Of a stretch of 64,000 nucleotides of DNA, positions 51,707 to 61,574 are shown piece after piece (the stretch's first letter is position 1; every line of letters starts with the position of its first letter). Position numbers and translations under genes: made by a program. The notes beneath the pieces are model-generated. The model did no database searches and was not told the DNA's origin. It saw only the letters and a list, made by a program, of their open reading frames with translations. Source of the DNA: an uncultured Burkholderiales bacterium (GTDB lineage Bacteria; Pseudomonadota; Gammaproteobacteria; Burkholderiales; Burkholderiaceae_C); contig CAIJIT010000318.1 of the NCBI GenBank assembly GCA_903820745.1, positions 29,556 through 93,555 on the forward strand, in the 5' to 3' direction.

Positions 51707-54037
51707 TCAGGGTGCCAGCAACTTGAAGACCTTCTGCATACCCTCGACTTGACGGCCTTTGCGCGCACGCCGACCGGCATAACTGGCCAGCGCCGCGCCC
51801 TTGAACAACTCATCCTTGGGCTTGGCGCCACGGCCGCTGCCGATCACCCGCAGGGCCTGGCTGAAGGCCGCCGCGCTGAGCAAGGTCTCGCCCTTGTCGA
51901 GATCAATCAAGGTCAGACCACGGCCGCCTTTCGGTTGATGCTTGAGCTCATCGAGCGGATAGGTCAGCAATCGGCCCGCCGATGACAAACAGGCCAATTG
52001 CGCTGAAGCATGTTCCGGTGCCGGCGCCGGCGCCAGGGCTTGCTCCTCGCCTTCCAGAGTGAGGAAGGTCTTGCCGGCCTTTTGTCTGCCGACCAGGTCA
52101 CCGACCTGAGCGATCAGTCCATAGCCACCGCTGCCTGCGAGCACCAGGCGCTGTTGCGCGCTGCCGGCATGGAAATGCGCGATCTGGCTGCCCGCCTCAA
52201 GCTCGATCATGGTCGTGATCGGCTGGCCATCGCCGCGCCCTCCGGGCAGCAAGGCCACCGGCACGGAATAGACCCGTCCATTGCCGCCGAAGATGATCAG
52301 CGGGTCGACGCTGCGGCAGGCAAATGTGCCGTAAAGCTGGTCGCCCGACTTGAAGGCCAGCGTCGCCTTGTCGAGTTCATGGCCTTTCAAGGCCCGCACC
52401 CAGCCCTTGGCGCTGACGACGACGGTGACCGCCTCGTCGACGATCTTCACTTCGGTCGTCGCGCGCTTCTCGGTCTGGATCAGCGTACGCCTGGCGTCGC
52501 CATATTGCTTGGCATCGGCCTCGATTTCCTTCCCTACCAGCCGCTTCAGCACCGCTGCATCGCCGAGGATTGCAGCCAAACGGGTCTGTTCTTCGCGCAG
52601 CGATTTGAGTTCCTGTTCGATCTTGATCGCCTCGAGCCTGGCGAGTTGGCGCAGGCGGATTTCCAGAATATCCTCGGCCTGCCGGTCGCTCAGATTGAAG
52701 CGTTCGATCAGCGCGGGTTTGGGCTCGTCGGCATTGCGGATGATGCGGATCACCTCGTCGATGTTCAACAGCACCAAATAGCGGCCTTCGAGCACATGGA
52801 TGCGGTCAAGCACCCGGGTCAGCCGATGCTGGGTACGGCGCTGCACCGTCTGCTGCCGGTAGCCGAGCCATTCATTGATGATCTGGCGCAGGCTTTTCAG
52901 CGTCGGCCGCCCATCGGCGCCGATCATCGTCAGGTTGACCGAAGCCGAAGTCTCCAGGCTGGTCTGGGCCAGCAGCACCGAGATCAGGTCCTGTTGCTCG
53001 ACCGCGCGGCTCTTGGGCTCGAACACCAACCGCACCGCAGCGTCCTTGTTCGACTCGTCGCGCACGCAGTCAAGCACCGCCAGCAAGCCGGCCTTCAGCA
53101 GCATCTGTTCCTGGCTCAGGGCTTTCTTGCCGGTCTTGACCTTGGGGTTGGACAGCTCGTCGATCTCTTCCAGCACACGCTGACTGCTGCAACCATGCGG
53201 CAGTTCGGTGACGACCAGCTGCCATTGACCACGCGCCAGCTCTTCGATCTTCCAGCGGGCGCGCAATTTCATGCTGCCGCGGCCGGTCAGGTACGCAGCG
53301 CGAATATCTTCGGCCGGGCTGATCAGCTGACCGCCCCCTGGATAGTCAGGCCCTGGCAACAGCTCGAACAACTCGTCGTCGCTCAAGCTCGGATGTTTCA
53401 GCATTGCCACAGCCGCTGCAGCGACCTCGCGCAAATTGTGACTCGGCACCTCGGTGGCCATGCCGACGGCAATGCCGCTGGCGCCGTTCAACAGCACAAA
53501 GGGCAGGCGTGCCGGCAGCTGCCGCGGCTCCTGGGTTGAGCCGTCGTAGTTCGGCGTGAACTCGACCGTGCCTTCGTCGATCTCGTCAAGCAAGAGCCGC
53601 GCAATCGGCGCCAACCTGGCCTCGGTATAACGCATCGCCGCTGCGCCATCGCCATCGCGGCTGCCGAAATTGCCCTGGCCGTCGATCAGCGGATAGCGCT
53701 GCGAGAAGTCCTGCGCCATCCTGACCAGCGCGTCGTAGACCGACTGGTCGCCATGCGGATGAAAGCGGCCGAGCACATCACCGACGACACGCGCACCTTT
53801 GACCGGTTTGGGGCCGCTGCTGCCGCTGAAAGCCAGGCCCATCCGCTCCATCGAGTAGAGGATGCGGCGTTGCACCGGCTTCTGGCCATCGCAGACATCG
53901 GGCAGGGCCCGACCCTTGACAACCGACAGCGCATATTCGAGGTAAGCACGCTCGGCGTAATGCGCCAGCGTCAGCGCATCACCATCGTCAGCAGCCGGTT
54001 CGGGGGGCGGATCAAAATCGATCGTGGTCTGGTTCAT
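51707..54037 (-). CDS. parC: DNA topoisomerase IV subunit A
   Basis: The strand-breaking subunit of topoisomerase IV, which unlinks replicated chromosomes. It has 776 residues. The catalytic Tyr137 is in AAMRYTEARL, and the quinolone-determining region reads HPHGDQSVYDALVR, with Gln98 where E. coli has Ser80 and Asp102 where it has Glu84. GSSGPKPVKGARVVGDVLG and the C-terminal beta-pinwheel region (GWVRALKGHELD near 530) are present. It follows parE after 34 bases. Confidence 0.95.
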   Translation of the reverse strand: MNQTTIDFDPPPEPAADDGDALTLAHYAERAYLEYALSVVKGRALPDVCDGQKPVQRRILYSMERMGLAFSGSSGPKPVKGARVVGDVLGRFHPHGDQSVYDALVRMAQDFSQRYPLIDGQGNFGSRDGDGAAAMRYTEARLAPIARLLLDEIDEGTVEFTPNYDGSTQEPRQLPARLPFVLLNGASGIAVGMATEVPSHNLREVAAAAVAMLKHPSLSDDELFELLPGPDYPGGGQLISPAEDIRAAYLTGRGSMKLRARWKIEELARGQWQLVVTELPHGCSSQRVLEEIDELSNPKVKTGKKALSQEQMLLKAGLLAVLDCVRDESNKDAAVRLVFEPKSRAVEQQDLISVLLAQTSLETSASVNLTMIGADGRPTLKSLRQIINEWLGYRQQTVQRRTQHRLTRVLDRIHVLEGRYLVLLNIDEVIRIIRNADEPKPALIERFNLSDRQAEDILEIRLRQLARLEAIKIEQELKSLREEQTRLAAILGDAAVLKRLVGKEIEADAKQYGDARRTLIQTEKRATTEVKIVDEAVTVVVSAKGWVRALKGHELDKATLAFKSGDQLYGTFACRSVDPLIIFGGNGRVYSVPVALLPGGRGDGQPITTMIELEAGSQIAHFHAGSAQQRLVLAGSGGYGLIAQVGDLVGRQKAGKTFLTLEGEEQALAPAPAPEHASAQLACLSSAGRLLTYPLDELKHQPKGGRGLTLIDLDKGETLLSAAAFSQALRVIGSGRGAKPKDELFKGAALASYAGRRARKGRQVEGMQKVFKLLAP

Positions 54038-54071
54038 GTTCTGTTCTGCTCAGGCTTGATTTGGCGCGCGG

Positions 54072-56069
54072 TCATACATCGACCTCGACCGAATCGCCGT
54101 GGATTTCCATCAGTTCGCGCCGGGATGCGGCCTCGCCCTTGCCCATCAACTTGTTGATCGCCGTTTCGGTCTGGCCGAGATCGAGCTGACCATAAACAAT
54201 GCGGCTGAGCCGGCGAGTCTCGGGGTTCAGCGTCGTATCCCACAACTGCAAGGCACTCATCTCGCCCAGACCTTTGAAGCGGCTGATGCTCCAGCTGCCA
54301 TCGCGCGCGCCTTCCTTGCGCAGCTTGTCCAATGTCGCGCCGAGCTCGCCTTCGTCGAGTGCATAAATCTTCGCTGGCGGCTTCTTGCCGCGCGCCGGTG
54401 CATCGACCCGGTACAGCGGCGGCCGCGCCACATAGACATGGCCGGTCTCGACCAGCTTGGGGAAATGGCGGAAAAACAAGGTCAGCAGCAGCACCTGGAT
54501 ATGCGAGCCGTCGACATCAGCGTCGGACAGGATGCAGACCTTGCCGTAACGCAGGCCGCTCAGGTCGGGACTGTCATTCTTGCCATGCGGATCGACCCCC
54601 AGCGCCACCGAGATGTCGTGGATTTCATTGTTGGCAAACAGCCGGTCGCGCTCGACTTCCCACGTGTTGAGCACCTTTCCGCGCAGCGGCAGGATCGCCT
54701 GGGTTTCCTTGTTCCTGCCCATCTTGGCCGAACCGCCAGCCGAGTCGCCTTCGACCAGGAAGATCTCGTTGTGCAGGATGTCGCGACTCTCGCAATCGGT
54801 CAGCTTGCCAGGCAGCACCGCCACGCCCGAGCCTTTGCGTTTTTCAACCTTCTGCGAAGCACGCTGGCGGGTCTGCGCCTGTTTGATCACCAACTCAGCG
54901 AGCTTCTTGCCATGCTCGACATGCTGGTTCAGCCAGAGCTCAAGGTTCGGTTTCACATAGCTCGACACCAAACGCAGGGCATCGCGGCTGTTCAAACGCT
55001 CCTTGGTCTGACCCTGGAACTGGGGATCCAGCACCTTGGCTGACAGCACGAAATTGGCACGCGAAAAGACATCATCCGGCATCAGCTTGACGCCTTTGGG
55101 CAGCAGGCTGTGCATTTCGATGAAGCCCTTGATCGCTCCGAACAGCCCGTCCTTGAGCCCGGATTCATGCGTACCTCCGGCCACTGTCGGGATCAGGTTG
55201 ACATAGCTTTCGCGCACCGGCGAGCCTTCTTCGGTGAAGGCCAGCACCCAGGCGGCACCCTCGCCTTCAGCAAAATTTTCGGTTTCGGCGCGGCCGGCAT
55301 ATTGCGCACCTTCGATCAGCGGAATCAAGGCGTCAAACTGCAAGGTCTGCAACAGATAGTCGCGCAAACCGCCTTGATAAACCCAGGTCAGCAGTTCGCC
55401 GCTCTTCTCGTTTTTCAGCGTCACCGTGACGCCCGGCATCAGCACCGCCTTGCTGCGCAACAGGTGCAGCAACTCGCCCTTGGGCAGTTCGGCGCTTTCA
55501 AAATATTTTGCGTCAGGCCAGACGCGCACGCTGGTGCCCTGCTTGCGCTCGCCGCGCTCGGCCCGGCGGATGCTGACCGGTTCGACCACATCGCCGCCTT
55601 CGAACGCCAGGCTGGCAACCTGCCCGTCGCGCCAGACCGTTACTTCAAGCCGTTTGGCCAGCGCATTGGTGACGCTGACGCCCACGCCATGCAAACCACC
55701 TGAAAAGCTGTAGGCGCCGCCCGAACCCTTGTCGAACTTGCCCCCGGCATGCAAGCGGGTGAAGACGATCTCGACCACCGAAACGCCTTCTTCGGGATGC
55801 AGGCCGAAGGGGATGCCGCGGCCATCGTCAGAGACCGTGACCGAGCCGTCGCCATGTTGGATCAGGTCGATTTTCTTGCCAAAACCGGCCAGAGCCTCGT
55901 CGGCAGCGTTGTCGATGACCTCCTGGATCGTGTGCAGCGGGTTGCCGGTGCGGGTGTACATGCCGGGGCGCTGCTTGACCGGCTCCAGGCCCTTGAGCAC
56001 CCGAATCGAGCCTTCGCCGTAACTGCCTGGCGCCAAAGATTGTGTTTGTGAGGGTGGTTTACTGGCCAT
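54072..56069 (-). CDS. parE: DNA topoisomerase IV subunit B
   Basis: The ATPase subunit of topoisomerase IV. The 665-residue protein has the GHKL ATP site (DNAADEALAGFGKKI, DDGRGIPFGLHPEEG, GGLHGVGVSVTNAL), the TOPRIM region (EIFLVEGDSAGGSAKMGRN, SDADVDGSHIQVLLL) and ends RRELMEIHGDSVEVDV. The length and the absence of the long GyrB insert, together with the parC neighbour, favour ParE over GyrB. Confidence 0.95.
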   Translation of the reverse strand: MASKPPSQTQSLAPGSYGEGSIRVLKGLEPVKQRPGMYTRTGNPLHTIQEVIDNAADEALAGFGKKIDLIQHGDGSVTVSDDGRGIPFGLHPEEGVSVVEIVFTRLHAGGKFDKGSGGAYSFSGGLHGVGVSVTNALAKRLEVTVWRDGQVASLAFEGGDVVEPVSIRRAERGERKQGTSVRVWPDAKYFESAELPKGELLHLLRSKAVLMPGVTVTLKNEKSGELLTWVYQGGLRDYLLQTLQFDALIPLIEGAQYAGRAETENFAEGEGAAWVLAFTEEGSPVRESYVNLIPTVAGGTHESGLKDGLFGAIKGFIEMHSLLPKGVKLMPDDVFSRANFVLSAKVLDPQFQGQTKERLNSRDALRLVSSYVKPNLELWLNQHVEHGKKLAELVIKQAQTRQRASQKVEKRKGSGVAVLPGKLTDCESRDILHNEIFLVEGDSAGGSAKMGRNKETQAILPLRGKVLNTWEVERDRLFANNEIHDISVALGVDPHGKNDSPDLSGLRYGKVCILSDADVDGSHIQVLLLTLFFRHFPKLVETGHVYVARPPLYRVDAPARGKKPPAKIYALDEGELGATLDKLRKEGARDGSWSISRFKGLGEMSALQLWDTTLNPETRRLSRIVYGQLDLGQTETAINKLMGKGEAASRRELMEIHGDSVEVDV

Positions 56070-56122
56070 GGGGGCAGATTCTATGGTCCGCCCGCAGCAA
56101 AGCCCGCTAGCATGACGTCCTT

Positions 56123-57397
56123 ATGCGATTGCACCCCATTCTTTTGCTTTTCTCAGTCTTGCTGGCCGGACCCTGCCTGGGCAAACCTGACAACGACAAC
56201 TTCGGCGCCGGCCCTGCAGTCACGATGGAGTTGAAGAACGCCCGCTGGTTCGACGGCCAGAATTTCAAACGCGGCACTCTGTACGTCAAGGACGGGCGCT
56301 TCACCAGCCAGAAAATCAAGCGCGCGCAGCGCCGCATGGACCTGAAAGGCCAGTTCCTGATCCCGCCGCTGGCCGAGGCGAACAACCACAATTTGCAGAA
56401 CAGTTGGGGCTTTTCGCGCTTTGCCAGCAGCTACCTGAACGACGGCGTGTTCTATGCGGCGATGCAATGCGGCGAGCCGACTGCAGTGGCCGCTGTGCGG
56501 CCGTTGGCCAGCCAGCCGGCCACGCCCGATGTGCTGTTCACCACCGCATGCATCACCTCGTCCGACGGCCTGCCACTGGCCCAGTTGATGGAGCCGAGCG
56601 ATGACCCGACAGCAGCCAAACCAAAGCTTGAGGACTTCGCCGACAAGGCGGTGTTGATCATCGACCAGGCCGAGCAAATCGCCCAGAAATGGCCGCTCGT
56701 GACAAGCCGCAAAACCGATCTTGTCACGCTGATGCTGAGCCGCGTTGAAAGCCCGGATCTGCGCGCTGACCCCCGGCAGCAAGGCCGCCTGGGGCTCAAG
56801 CCCGAGTTGCCGGCGCTGATCGTCAGACGCGCTCACCAGGACAAATTGCGGGTCATCGCCCATATCGAGACGGCAGCTGACTTTGCGCTATCGGTGCAGG
56901 CCGGCGTCGACTGGATTGCCCATCTGCCAGGCTATTTTTTCCACGAAGGCAGCAGTGCCGAAACGTACCGGGTCAGCCCCGAGGTCGCTGCTGAAGCTGG
57001 CAAACGCAAGATCAGCGTGATCACCGCAACTGCCGCAACAGCGCTGTTCCGCATGCCGCCCGAGCGCCTGGCCGCCGTGCGCAAGCTGCAGGTCGAGAAC
57101 CTGCGCCTGCTGCTGACTGCCGGTGTGCCCTTACTGCTGGGTTCAGACGATTTCACCTCGAACTCGCTGGCCGAACTGCGTAGTCTCGATGCGCTCGGTG
57201 TCTTTGAGCGGGCCGCGCTGCTGCGCATCGCCAGCATCGATACGCCGCGCACGCTCTTTCCAAAACGTCGCCTGGGATGTTTCGACAACGGTTGCGAAGC
57301 GAGTTTTCTGCTGCTGGCCGACAATCCGCTACAGAACCTGGACGCGCTGGCCGGGATCCAGCTCAGAGTCAAGCAGGGCCGGGTATTGAGCCGCTGA
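56123..57397 (+). CDS. Amidohydrolase-like exported protein with altered metal motif
   Basis: A 424-residue member of the amidohydrolase superfamily with a signal peptide (LLFSVLLAGPCLG). The usual HxH metal motif after strand one reads AEANNHN: Asn87 replaces the first His, His89 remains. Later ligand-type residues are present in RVIAHIETA and AHLPGYFFHE, and the catalytic-type Asp is in LLLGSDDFTSN. TLFPKRRLGCFDNGCEASFLLLADNPL resembles the C-terminal strand of prolidase/imidazolonepropionase relatives. Activity may be altered or lost; the substrate is unknown. It is divergent from parE over 53 bases. Confidence 0.82.
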   Translation: MRLHPILLLFSVLLAGPCLGKPDNDNFGAGPAVTMELKNARWFDGQNFKRGTLYVKDGRFTSQKIKRAQRRMDLKGQFLIPPLAEANNHNLQNSWGFSRFASSYLNDGVFYAAMQCGEPTAVAAVRPLASQPATPDVLFTTACITSSDGLPLAQLMEPSDDPTAAKPKLEDFADKAVLIIDQAEQIAQKWPLVTSRKTDLVTLMLSRVESPDLRADPRQQGRLGLKPELPALIVRRAHQDKLRVIAHIETAADFALSVQAGVDWIAHLPGYFFHEGSSAETYRVSPEVAAEAGKRKISVITATAATALFRMPPERLAAVRKLQVENLRLLLTAGVPLLLGSDDFTSNSLAELRSLDALGVFERAALLRIASIDTPRTLFPKRRLGCFDNGCEASFLLLADNPLQNLDALAGIQLRVKQGRVLSR

Positions 57398-57456
57398 CGC
57401 AGGCGGCAATTACCCATGCGACAGCGCATTGATCCGCCTTGCCCTATATTCTTCCG

Positions 57457-58674
57457 ATGAATCTTCCCGAAACGCGAAAAACCTTGTCTCTGTTTCAGGT
57501 CCTGCTCTGCGGGGCGATGATCGTGACGCTGTCGATGGGCATACGCCATGGCTTCGGCTTGTGGCTGCAACCGATCACAATGGACCGCGGCTGGACCCGC
57601 GAAACCTTTGCCTTTGCCCTGGCGATACAGAACATTGTCTGGGGTCTGGCGGGGCCGGCCGCCGGCATGTTCGCCGACCGCTTCGGACCGTTCCGGGTCT
57701 TGATCATCGGCGGTCTGCTCTACGCGATGGGGCTGGTCCTGATGGCCTTGTCGACCTCTGGCCTGGCTTTCACCGGCAGCGCCGGATTGCTGATCGGCAT
57801 TGCCCAGTCGGGCACGACTTACGCCGTCATCTATGGCGTCATCGGCCGCAATGTCGCGCCCGAAAAGCGCTCCTGGGCGATGGGGGTGGCGGCGGCGGCG
57901 GGAAGTTTCGGGCAGTTCCTGATGGTGCCGGTTGAAAACTGGCTGATCAGCGGCACCGGCTGGCAAAACGCCTTGTTCATCCTGGCTTGCTGCTCGCTGC
58001 TGATCGTGCCACTGGCCTTCGGTTTGAAGGAGCCCTTGAATGCGAAGCTGGTTCATGCCCAGCATCAAAGCATCAGCCAGGCCCTGAGAGAGGCTTTTGG
58101 CTACCGCAGCTTCCAGTTGCTGACGGCCGGCTACTTCGTCTGCGGCTTCCAGGTGGTCTTCATCGGCGTGCATATGCCAAGCTACCTGAAGGACCATGGC
58201 CTGAGCCCGCAAGTCGCGACTTATGCGCTGGCGTTGATCGGACTTTTCAATGTCTTCGGCACGTACCTGGCGGGCTCACTGGGTCAGCGTTTGCCCAAGC
58301 ATTACATCCTGTCGGCGATTTACCTGCTGCGCTCGGTCACGATCGCCAGTTTCGTGATTGCGCCGTTGACGCCACTGTCGGTCTATATTTTTTCGGCCGT
58401 GATGGGCGTGCTGTGGCTGTCGACGGTACCGCCGACAAATGCGGCGCTGGCGCAGATTTTCGGTGTTCAGCATATGTCGATGCTCAGCGGCTTCGTCTTC
58501 CTGAGCCACCAGATCGGCAGCTTCCTGGGCGTCTGGTTGGGCGGCAGGCTCTATGACATCAGCGGCAGTTACGACGTCGTCTGGTACTTGTGCATCGGTC
58601 TGGGCGTACTGGCCGCGCTGGTCAATTTGCCGGTGCGCGAAACGCCAATCCTGCGGGGCGCTGTGCCGGCATGA
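57457..58674 (+). CDS. Major facilitator superfamily transporter
   Basis: A 405-residue, 12-helix MFS protein with the motif-A-like loop GMFADRFGPFRVL and a later GSLGQRLPK. The GFGLWLQPITMDRGWTRETFAFALAIQN start resembles the oxalate/formate-antiporter-like (OFA) group, which exchanges or imports carboxylates. Substrate unknown; formate is tempting given the gene neighbourhood but the fdh cluster is 23 kb away. The start at MNLPETRK is near the family length. Confidence 0.88.
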   Translation: MNLPETRKTLSLFQVLLCGAMIVTLSMGIRHGFGLWLQPITMDRGWTRETFAFALAIQNIVWGLAGPAAGMFADRFGPFRVLIIGGLLYAMGLVLMALSTSGLAFTGSAGLLIGIAQSGTTYAVIYGVIGRNVAPEKRSWAMGVAAAAGSFGQFLMVPVENWLISGTGWQNALFILACCSLLIVPLAFGLKEPLNAKLVHAQHQSISQALREAFGYRSFQLLTAGYFVCGFQVVFIGVHMPSYLKDHGLSPQVATYALALIGLFNVFGTYLAGSLGQRLPKHYILSAIYLLRSVTIASFVIAPLTPLSVYIFSAVMGVLWLSTVPPTNAALAQIFGVQHMSMLSGFVFLSHQIGSFLGVWLGGRLYDISGSYDVVWYLCIGLGVLAALVNLPVRETPILRGAVPA

Positions 58675-58790
58675 GACCAAGGCTCGCCATCGGGGCAATG
58701 GCCTTGTTCTTGCTCGCCGCCGTATTCATGGCTTATCTGCAACCCGGCCTGATGGTCAGCTTGTCCGAGCAGATCTGGGCCTGTTTCTAG
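58671..58790 (+). CDS. Small 39-residue membrane protein coupled to the MFS gene
   Basis: The ATG overlaps the MFS stop as ATGA. The frame encodes one hydrophobic helix (AIGAMALFLLAAVFMAYL) followed by QPGLMVSLSEQIWACF and ends nine bases before the methyltransferase start. The coupling and helix support a real gene; the function is unknown. Confidence 0.58.
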   Translation: MRPRLAIGAMALFLLAAVFMAYLQPGLMVSLSEQIWACF

Positions 58791-58799
58791 CCAATTCTG

Positions 58800-59366
58800 A
58801 TGCACAACATTGACAAACCATCGAGCTGGCTGCTGCGCTGGCCCCAGGCCATGCGCCCGGATGCCAGCGCGCTTGATCTGGCTTGTGGTTCGGGGCGCAA
58901 TCTGCGCCACCTCGCCACAGCCGGCATGCGGGTCACCGGCGTCGATCGCGACGCGGCCGCCCTGGCGCCCTTGAAGCACATTGCCGAAACAATCGCCATC
59001 GACATCGAGCAGTCGCCCTGGCCGTTGGATCAACGGCAATTCGATCTGGTACTGGTCTGCAACTATCTTTGGCGGCCGCTTCTGCCGCAAATCGTCGCCT
59101 GCGTGGCACCTGGCGGTTGGCTGATTTACGAGACCTTCGCGAACGGTCAGCAATCGATCGGCAGGCCCTCAAGGCCCGACTTCCTGCTGCAACCAGGCGA
59201 GTTGCTGGAAGCTTGCGCAGGCCTGCGCATCGTCGCTTTTGAAGATGGCTTTGATGCGACTGCAGCCAACCCGCGCTACGTGCAACGGATTGCTGCCTTG
59301 CGTGACAACGGGCCCGGTGACCTGTTCCCGCGCTATGCATTGAGCCGGGATCCTGTCCTTCAGTAG
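58800..59366 (+). CDS. Class I SAM-dependent methyltransferase
   Basis: A 188-residue methyltransferase. The SAM motif is [17 protein letters not shown] near residue 23, with acidic residue GVDRDAAAL, then [19 protein letters not shown] and [11 protein letters not shown]. The pattern resembles the tellurite-resistance TehB-like group, but the target is unknown. It follows the small membrane gene closely and precedes dapA by 26 bases. Confidence 0.88.
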   Translation: MHNIDKPSSWLLRWPQAMRPDASALDLACGSGRNLRHLATAGMRVTGVDRDAAALAPLKHIAETIAIDIEQSPWPLDQRQFDLVLVCNYLWRPLLPQIVACVAPGGWLIYETFANGQQSIGRPSRPDFLLQPGELLEACAGLRIVAFEDGFDATAANPRYVQRIAALRDNGPGDLFPRYALSRDPVLQ

Positions 59367-59392
59367 AATCGGTAGATTATGAGGAACGCTCA

Positions 59393-60289
59393 ATGAACGG
59401 ACTAGTGGGCAGCATCGTTGCACTCGTGACACCGATGCAAGAAGACGGCAGTGTCGATTACGCCGCCTTGCGCAGCTTGATTGACTGGCATATCGCCGAA
59501 GGAACCGACTGCATCTGCGTTGTCGGCACGACCGGAGAATCGCCAACAGTCAATGTCGAGGAGCATTGCGAAATCATCCGCGTCGCGGTTCAACATGCGG
59601 CCGGACGTCTGCCGATCATGGCGGGAACGGGCGGTAATTCAACCGCCGAAGCGATTGAACTGAGCCGTTTTGCCAAGAAAGTTGGCGCCGATAGCAGCCT
59701 GTCGGTCGTGCCTTACTACAACAAGCCCTCGCAAGAAGGCATCTACCAGCATTTCAAGGCCATCGCCGAAGCCGTCGACATCCCGATGATGCTTTACAAC
59801 GTGCCCGGCCGCACGGTCGCCGATATGCAAGCTGAAACCGCGCTGCGTTGCGCCGGCCTGCCCGGTGTCTTCGGCATCAAGGAAGCCAGCGGCAACATCG
59901 AACGCGCAGCCCAACTGATCAAGGGTGCGCCGGCGGGTTTTTCGATCTTCTCGGGAGACGATGGCACCGCCATCGCCTTGATTTTGCTGGGCGGCCATGG
60001 CAATGTCAGCGTCACGGCCAATGTCGCGCCACGCGCGATGCGCGAGCTTTGTCACGCTGCCCTGGCCGGCAATGTGCGCGAAGCGACCCGAATCCATTTC
60101 CAGTTGCTGGGCCTGCACAAACAGTTGTTCTGCGAGCCGAGCCCGGCGCCGACCAAATGGGCGCTGCAACGCCTCGGTCGCTGCCATGCCGCATTGCGCT
60201 TGCCGATCACGCCGCTGACCGCCGCGGGCCAGGCCAGCGTCGAACACGCAATGCTTGAAGCCGGAGTGATCCAGTCCATTCTGCTCTAA
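59393..60289 (+). CDS. dapA: 4-Hydroxy-tetrahydrodipicolinate synthase
   Basis: Condenses pyruvate with aspartate semialdehyde in lysine and diaminopimelate synthesis. The protein has 298 residues with Schiff-base Lys163 in [14 protein letters not shown] at 45-49, Tyr135 and Arg140 in MLYNVPGRT, and [15 protein letters not shown] phosphate loop at [23 protein letters not shown] precedes the ATG. The neighbouring bamC downstream is the usual betaproteobacterial arrangement. Confidence 0.96.
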   Translation: MNGLVGSIVALVTPMQEDGSVDYAALRSLIDWHIAEGTDCICVVGTTGESPTVNVEEHCEIIRVAVQHAAGRLPIMAGTGGNSTAEAIELSRFAKKVGADSSLSVVPYYNKPSQEGIYQHFKAIAEAVDIPMMLYNVPGRTVADMQAETALRCAGLPGVFGIKEASGNIERAAQLIKGAPAGFSIFSGDDGTAIALILLGGHGNVSVTANVAPRAMRELCHAALAGNVREATRIHFQLLGLHKQLFCEPSPAPTKWALQRLGRCHAALRLPITPLTAAGQASVEHAMLEAGVIQSILL

Positions 60290-60368
60290 TCCCCCTAGCG
60301 AAGTTCAAGTCGCCGGCATTGCTGCCTGGCTGTGAACGACGCAATTCTGACCTTCGGAGATGTTTCGC

Positions 60369-61541
60369 GTGACTCGATTCTCAATTGATTCTTCCAAAGC
60401 CACTTCGGTGCGCATGGCATGTTTGCTGCTGGCAGCTTCGCTGGCGGGCTGTACTTCGATCGAGAAAATGTTCTCGTCCGAAAAAGTCGACTACCGCAGT
60501 TCGGCACGACAAACCGGCGGCCTCGAGGTGCCCCCCGATCTGACCCAGTTGGCGCGCGATAACCGCGCCCAAGTGCAGGGCGGTGTGGTCAGCGCTTCGT
60601 CGCTGCAGAGCGGCTCTGGGGCGAAATCGAATGCAGCGGCCAATGTCATTGCTGCTACCGCGATCGCCCTGAATTCATCGGGCGAATTGAATTTGCAGCG
60701 CAATGCTGGCTCGCGCTGGCTGACCAGCTCGCTGACTCCCGAGCAGCTGTGGCCGCAACTGCGCGCTTTCTGGGTCGACAGCGGTTTCGAAATCGACAAG
60801 GAAGAGACCGAAGTCGGCTTGATGCAAACCAGCTGGCATGAGAATCGCGCCAAATTGCCGCAGGACTTCGTCCGCGCGGCAATTGGGAAGGTGTTTGACA
60901 GTCTGTACTCGACCGGTGAGCGCGATATGTTCCGTACCCGCGTAGAGCGCGTCGGCACCGGTACCGAGATCTACATCAGCCATCGCGGCATGCAAGAGGT
61001 CTATTCGACCCAGCAAAAGGATCAAACAACCTGGACCGGGCGCCCGAGCGACCCGCAACTTGAAGCCGAGATGTTGTCACGGCTGATGCTCAAACTGGGC
61101 GCCAAGGAAGAGGCGGCCAAGGCCGCGCTGGCGGCAGCGCCGGCAGCAGTGGTGGCTGGCTCGAAGAATGTTGCCACGGCGCGTTCCAGAGCGTTTGCCG
61201 AAGTGCCCAACAGCCTGCAAGTCAACGAGGATTTTGAGCGCGCCTGGCGCCGCGTCGGTCAATCGCTCGACCGCCATGGCTTCACGGTTGAAGACCGCGA
61301 TCGCAAGCAAGGGCTGTTCTTCCTGCGTTATTCAGATCCGAACCAGGCTGGCAAAGAGGAACCGAACTTCTTTGAGCGCCTGTTCACCAGCGACAAGGGC
61401 TTGGCGGCAATGCGCTATCGCGTCTCGGTGAAATCCGAAGGCGAACGCAGCACGGTCATGGTGCTGGACGACAAGGGTCAGCAACAGACCAATGAAATCG
61501 CCAAACGGATCCTGAATTTATTGATGGACGATTTGCGCTGA
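60369..61541 (+). CDS. bamC: Outer membrane assembly lipoprotein BamC
   Basis: A lipoprotein of the BAM complex that folds outer-membrane barrels. It has 390 residues, longer than E. coli BamC, with lipobox LAGC (Cys28). VDYRSSARQTGGLEVPPDLTQL is the unstructured BamD-binding segment, followed by two helix-grip domains (NLQRNAGSRWLTSSLTPEQLW and NEDFERAWRRVGQSLDRHGF). I chose the GTG at 60369 because GGAG lies nine bases upstream; the ATG at 60360 sits directly against that site. Ala-rich spacer near residue 240 is low complexity. Confidence 0.92.
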   Translation: MTRFSIDSSKATSVRMACLLLAASLAGCTSIEKMFSSEKVDYRSSARQTGGLEVPPDLTQLARDNRAQVQGGVVSASSLQSGSGAKSNAAANVIAATAIALNSSGELNLQRNAGSRWLTSSLTPEQLWPQLRAFWVDSGFEIDKEETEVGLMQTSWHENRAKLPQDFVRAAIGKVFDSLYSTGERDMFRTRVERVGTGTEIYISHRGMQEVYSTQQKDQTTWTGRPSDPQLEAEMLSRLMLKLGAKEEAAKAALAAAPAAVVAGSKNVATARSRAFAEVPNSLQVNEDFERAWRRVGQSLDRHGFTVEDRDRKQGLFFLRYSDPNQAGKEEPNFFERLFTSDKGLAAMRYRVSVKSEGERSTVMVLDDKGQQQTNEIAKRILNLLMDDLR

Positions 61542-61574
61542 ATCCTGCCGACCCGTTAAACGGCGGTTGAATTG

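Noticed and set aside
52010..53539. 509-codon plus-strand frame opposite parC
   Set aside because: Antisense to a conserved topoisomerase with no independent coding features.
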